From contig CAYNST010000014.1 of the NCBI GenBank assembly GCA_964399955.1, positions 1 to 44,479 of the forward strand: a stretch of DNA of 44,479 bases, given 5' to 3'. Both the position numbers and the translations under genes were made by a program. The DNA is from CAYNST01 sp964399955. Lineage in GTDB: Bacteria; Pseudomonadota; Gammaproteobacteria; Pseudomonadales; Cellvibrionaceae. The notes beneath the pieces are model-generated. The model searched no databases. It was not told where the DNA came from and worked only from the letters and a program-made list of their open reading frames with translations. This document shows positions 43,958 to 44,479 of the stretch, one piece after another (positions within the stretch are counted from its first letter, which is position 1; the number at the start of each line of letters is the position of its first letter).

Positions 43958-44105
43958 ATAAAAGAACCGCCTTCGGGCGGTTTTTTTATATGTGGCGGTG
44001 AGGGATGTTTTGATGCGAACCCTTGTTCGACTGATTGCAGGAGCAATCAGGACCGCCCGTGCGCCCGCAGGGTCAGGCGCACGGATGCGCCTGAGTCCAT
44101 CCCTC
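43958..44105 (+). repeat. tRNA-Ser distal direct repeat, copy 1
   Basis: A 148-bp unit that recurs without visible change at 44149-44296, 191 bp away. Each copy contains the terminator hairpin, an inverted fragment of the tRNA-Ser 3' end (minus strand GGGTTCGCATC and CCCTCACCGCCA), and a second region with GC-rich pairing (GGTCAGGCGCACGG near 44071-44084). A 43-bp unique spacer separates the copies. Confidence 0.9.
43962..43987 (+). terminator. Rho-independent terminator of tRNA-Ser
   Basis: AACCGCC at 43965-43971 pairs with GGCGGTT at 43976-43982 around a UUCG-type TTCG tetraloop, followed by five more T. A second copy lies at about 44153-44178 in the repeat. Confidence 0.92.
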
Positions 44106-44148
44106 TGCCAGTTGAAGTTTGGCCCCGATCCCGGCAATATGCCTGACG

Positions 44149-44296
44149 ATAAAAGAACCGCCTTCGGGCGGTTTTTTTATATGTGGCGGTGAGGGATGTT
44201 TTGATGCGAACCCTTGTTCGACTGATTGCAGGAGCAATCAGGACCGCCCGTGCGCCCGCAGGGTCAGGCGCACGGATGCGCCTGAGTCCATCCCTC
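44149..44296 (+). repeat. tRNA-Ser distal direct repeat, copy 2
   Basis: Second copy of the 148-bp unit at a 191-bp offset, again with the terminator and the inverted tRNA 3' fragment. After 44296 the sequence is unique. Confidence 0.9.
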
Positions 44297-44479
44297 CCGT
44301 CCCAATCTACACCCGCCGGCCAGGTGCCGGCCTGCCGGGCACGCCGTGAATCCCTCCAAGGAGACTCGACACCCTCATCCTTGCGCGTGACGGTCCGCCA
44401 TGTCTGCACCCGGCACCGATTGATGATTGGTGCCGCCACGGACCTTTGGCTGTAGTCAACTGCGGTGGCTGCGACACAG
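44297..44479. other. Right edge after the repeats, structured but without a gene
   Basis: No gene supported. CGGCACC at 44411-44417 pairs with GGTGCCG at 44429-44435, and GGTCCG at 44392-44397 can pair with CGGACC at 44439-44444 outside it, so a nested stem is possible. The rest lies beyond the window. Confidence 0.35.

Noticed and set aside
43771..44046. Minus-strand frame reading IKKPPEGGSFICGGEGGIRTLEA
   Set aside because: It is antisense to tRNA-Ser and its terminator. Frames of this kind beside tRNA genes are a well-known class of spurious annotations.
1..44479. CRISPR array, insertion sequence or prophage
   Set aside because: The only spaced direct repeat I found is the two-copy unit after tRNA-Ser, with no integrase or transposase near it.

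Overview
The window is a moderately GC-rich stretch of chromosome from a gammaproteobacterium. The gene set (miaE, fabV, lpxL, dapA-bamC, rsmJ, pilU, pepA-holC-valS, lptFG, Entner-Doudoroff genes, alaA, queF, a CyaB-like cyclase) resembles the Pseudomonas/Cellvibrio side of the class. That placement is an inference from gene content, not from a phylogeny. I see no transposase, integrase, phage gene, CRISPR array or toxin-antitoxin pair. Almost everything is core or lineage-core genome.

Layout. 0.2-1.9 kb: a fused PP2C phosphatase and Ser/Thr kinase. 2.0-6.2 kb: tapT, then a convergent minus-strand operon miaE-glycosyltransferase-TSUP permease-CPBP protein whose stops and starts overlap at every junction. 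6.4-11.8 kb: fabV, lpxL, dapA, bamC and a metallo-beta-lactamase-fold hydrolase. 11.8-12.3 kb: an AT-rich gene-free stretch with DnaA boxes. 12.3-15.2 kb: a PilZ protein, a small LRR-like lipoprotein, an OmpA-type lipoprotein and rsmJ. 15.2-22.4 kb (minus): a membrane methyltransferase-like protein, a two-FHA membrane protein, pilU and valS. 22.8-26.0 kb (minus): an acidic hypothetical protein, holC and pepA. 26.3-28.5 kb: lptFG. 28.5-31.2 kb (minus): an RDD protein, a DUF3108-type exported protein and gap. 31.8-35.7 kb: zwf-edd-eda. 35.8-38.5 kb (minus): alaA and two hypotheticals. 38.7 kb: tRNA-Glu and tRNA-Gly. 39.0-41.5 kb: an ABC exporter pair coupled to queF. 41.6-43.7 kb (minus): an adenylate cyclase and a hypothetical. 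43.9 kb to the end: tRNA-Ser followed by a tandem repeat that carries inverted pieces of the tRNA 3' end.

How the genes work together. Envelope building is prominent: lpxL for lipid A acylation, lptFG for LPS transport, bamC for outer-membrane protein assembly, an OmpA-type lipoprotein, dapA for the diaminopimelate in peptidoglycan, and fabV for fatty acids. Sugar catabolism runs through glucose-6-phosphate dehydrogenase and the Entner-Doudoroff enzymes, with gap diverging to handle the triose phosphate. tRNA maturation and charging are represented by tapT, miaE, queF, valS and three tRNA genes. Signalling modules (phosphatase-kinase, FHA, PilZ, cyclic AMP) are scattered, with pilU as the surface-motility link.

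The least explained parts are the tRNA-Ser distal repeats, the DnaA-box region, and the proteins without a clear job: the glycosyltransferase beside miaE, the double-FHA protein, the protein between holC and valS, and the methyltransferase-like membrane protein. I found no clear-cut new defence or mobile system.
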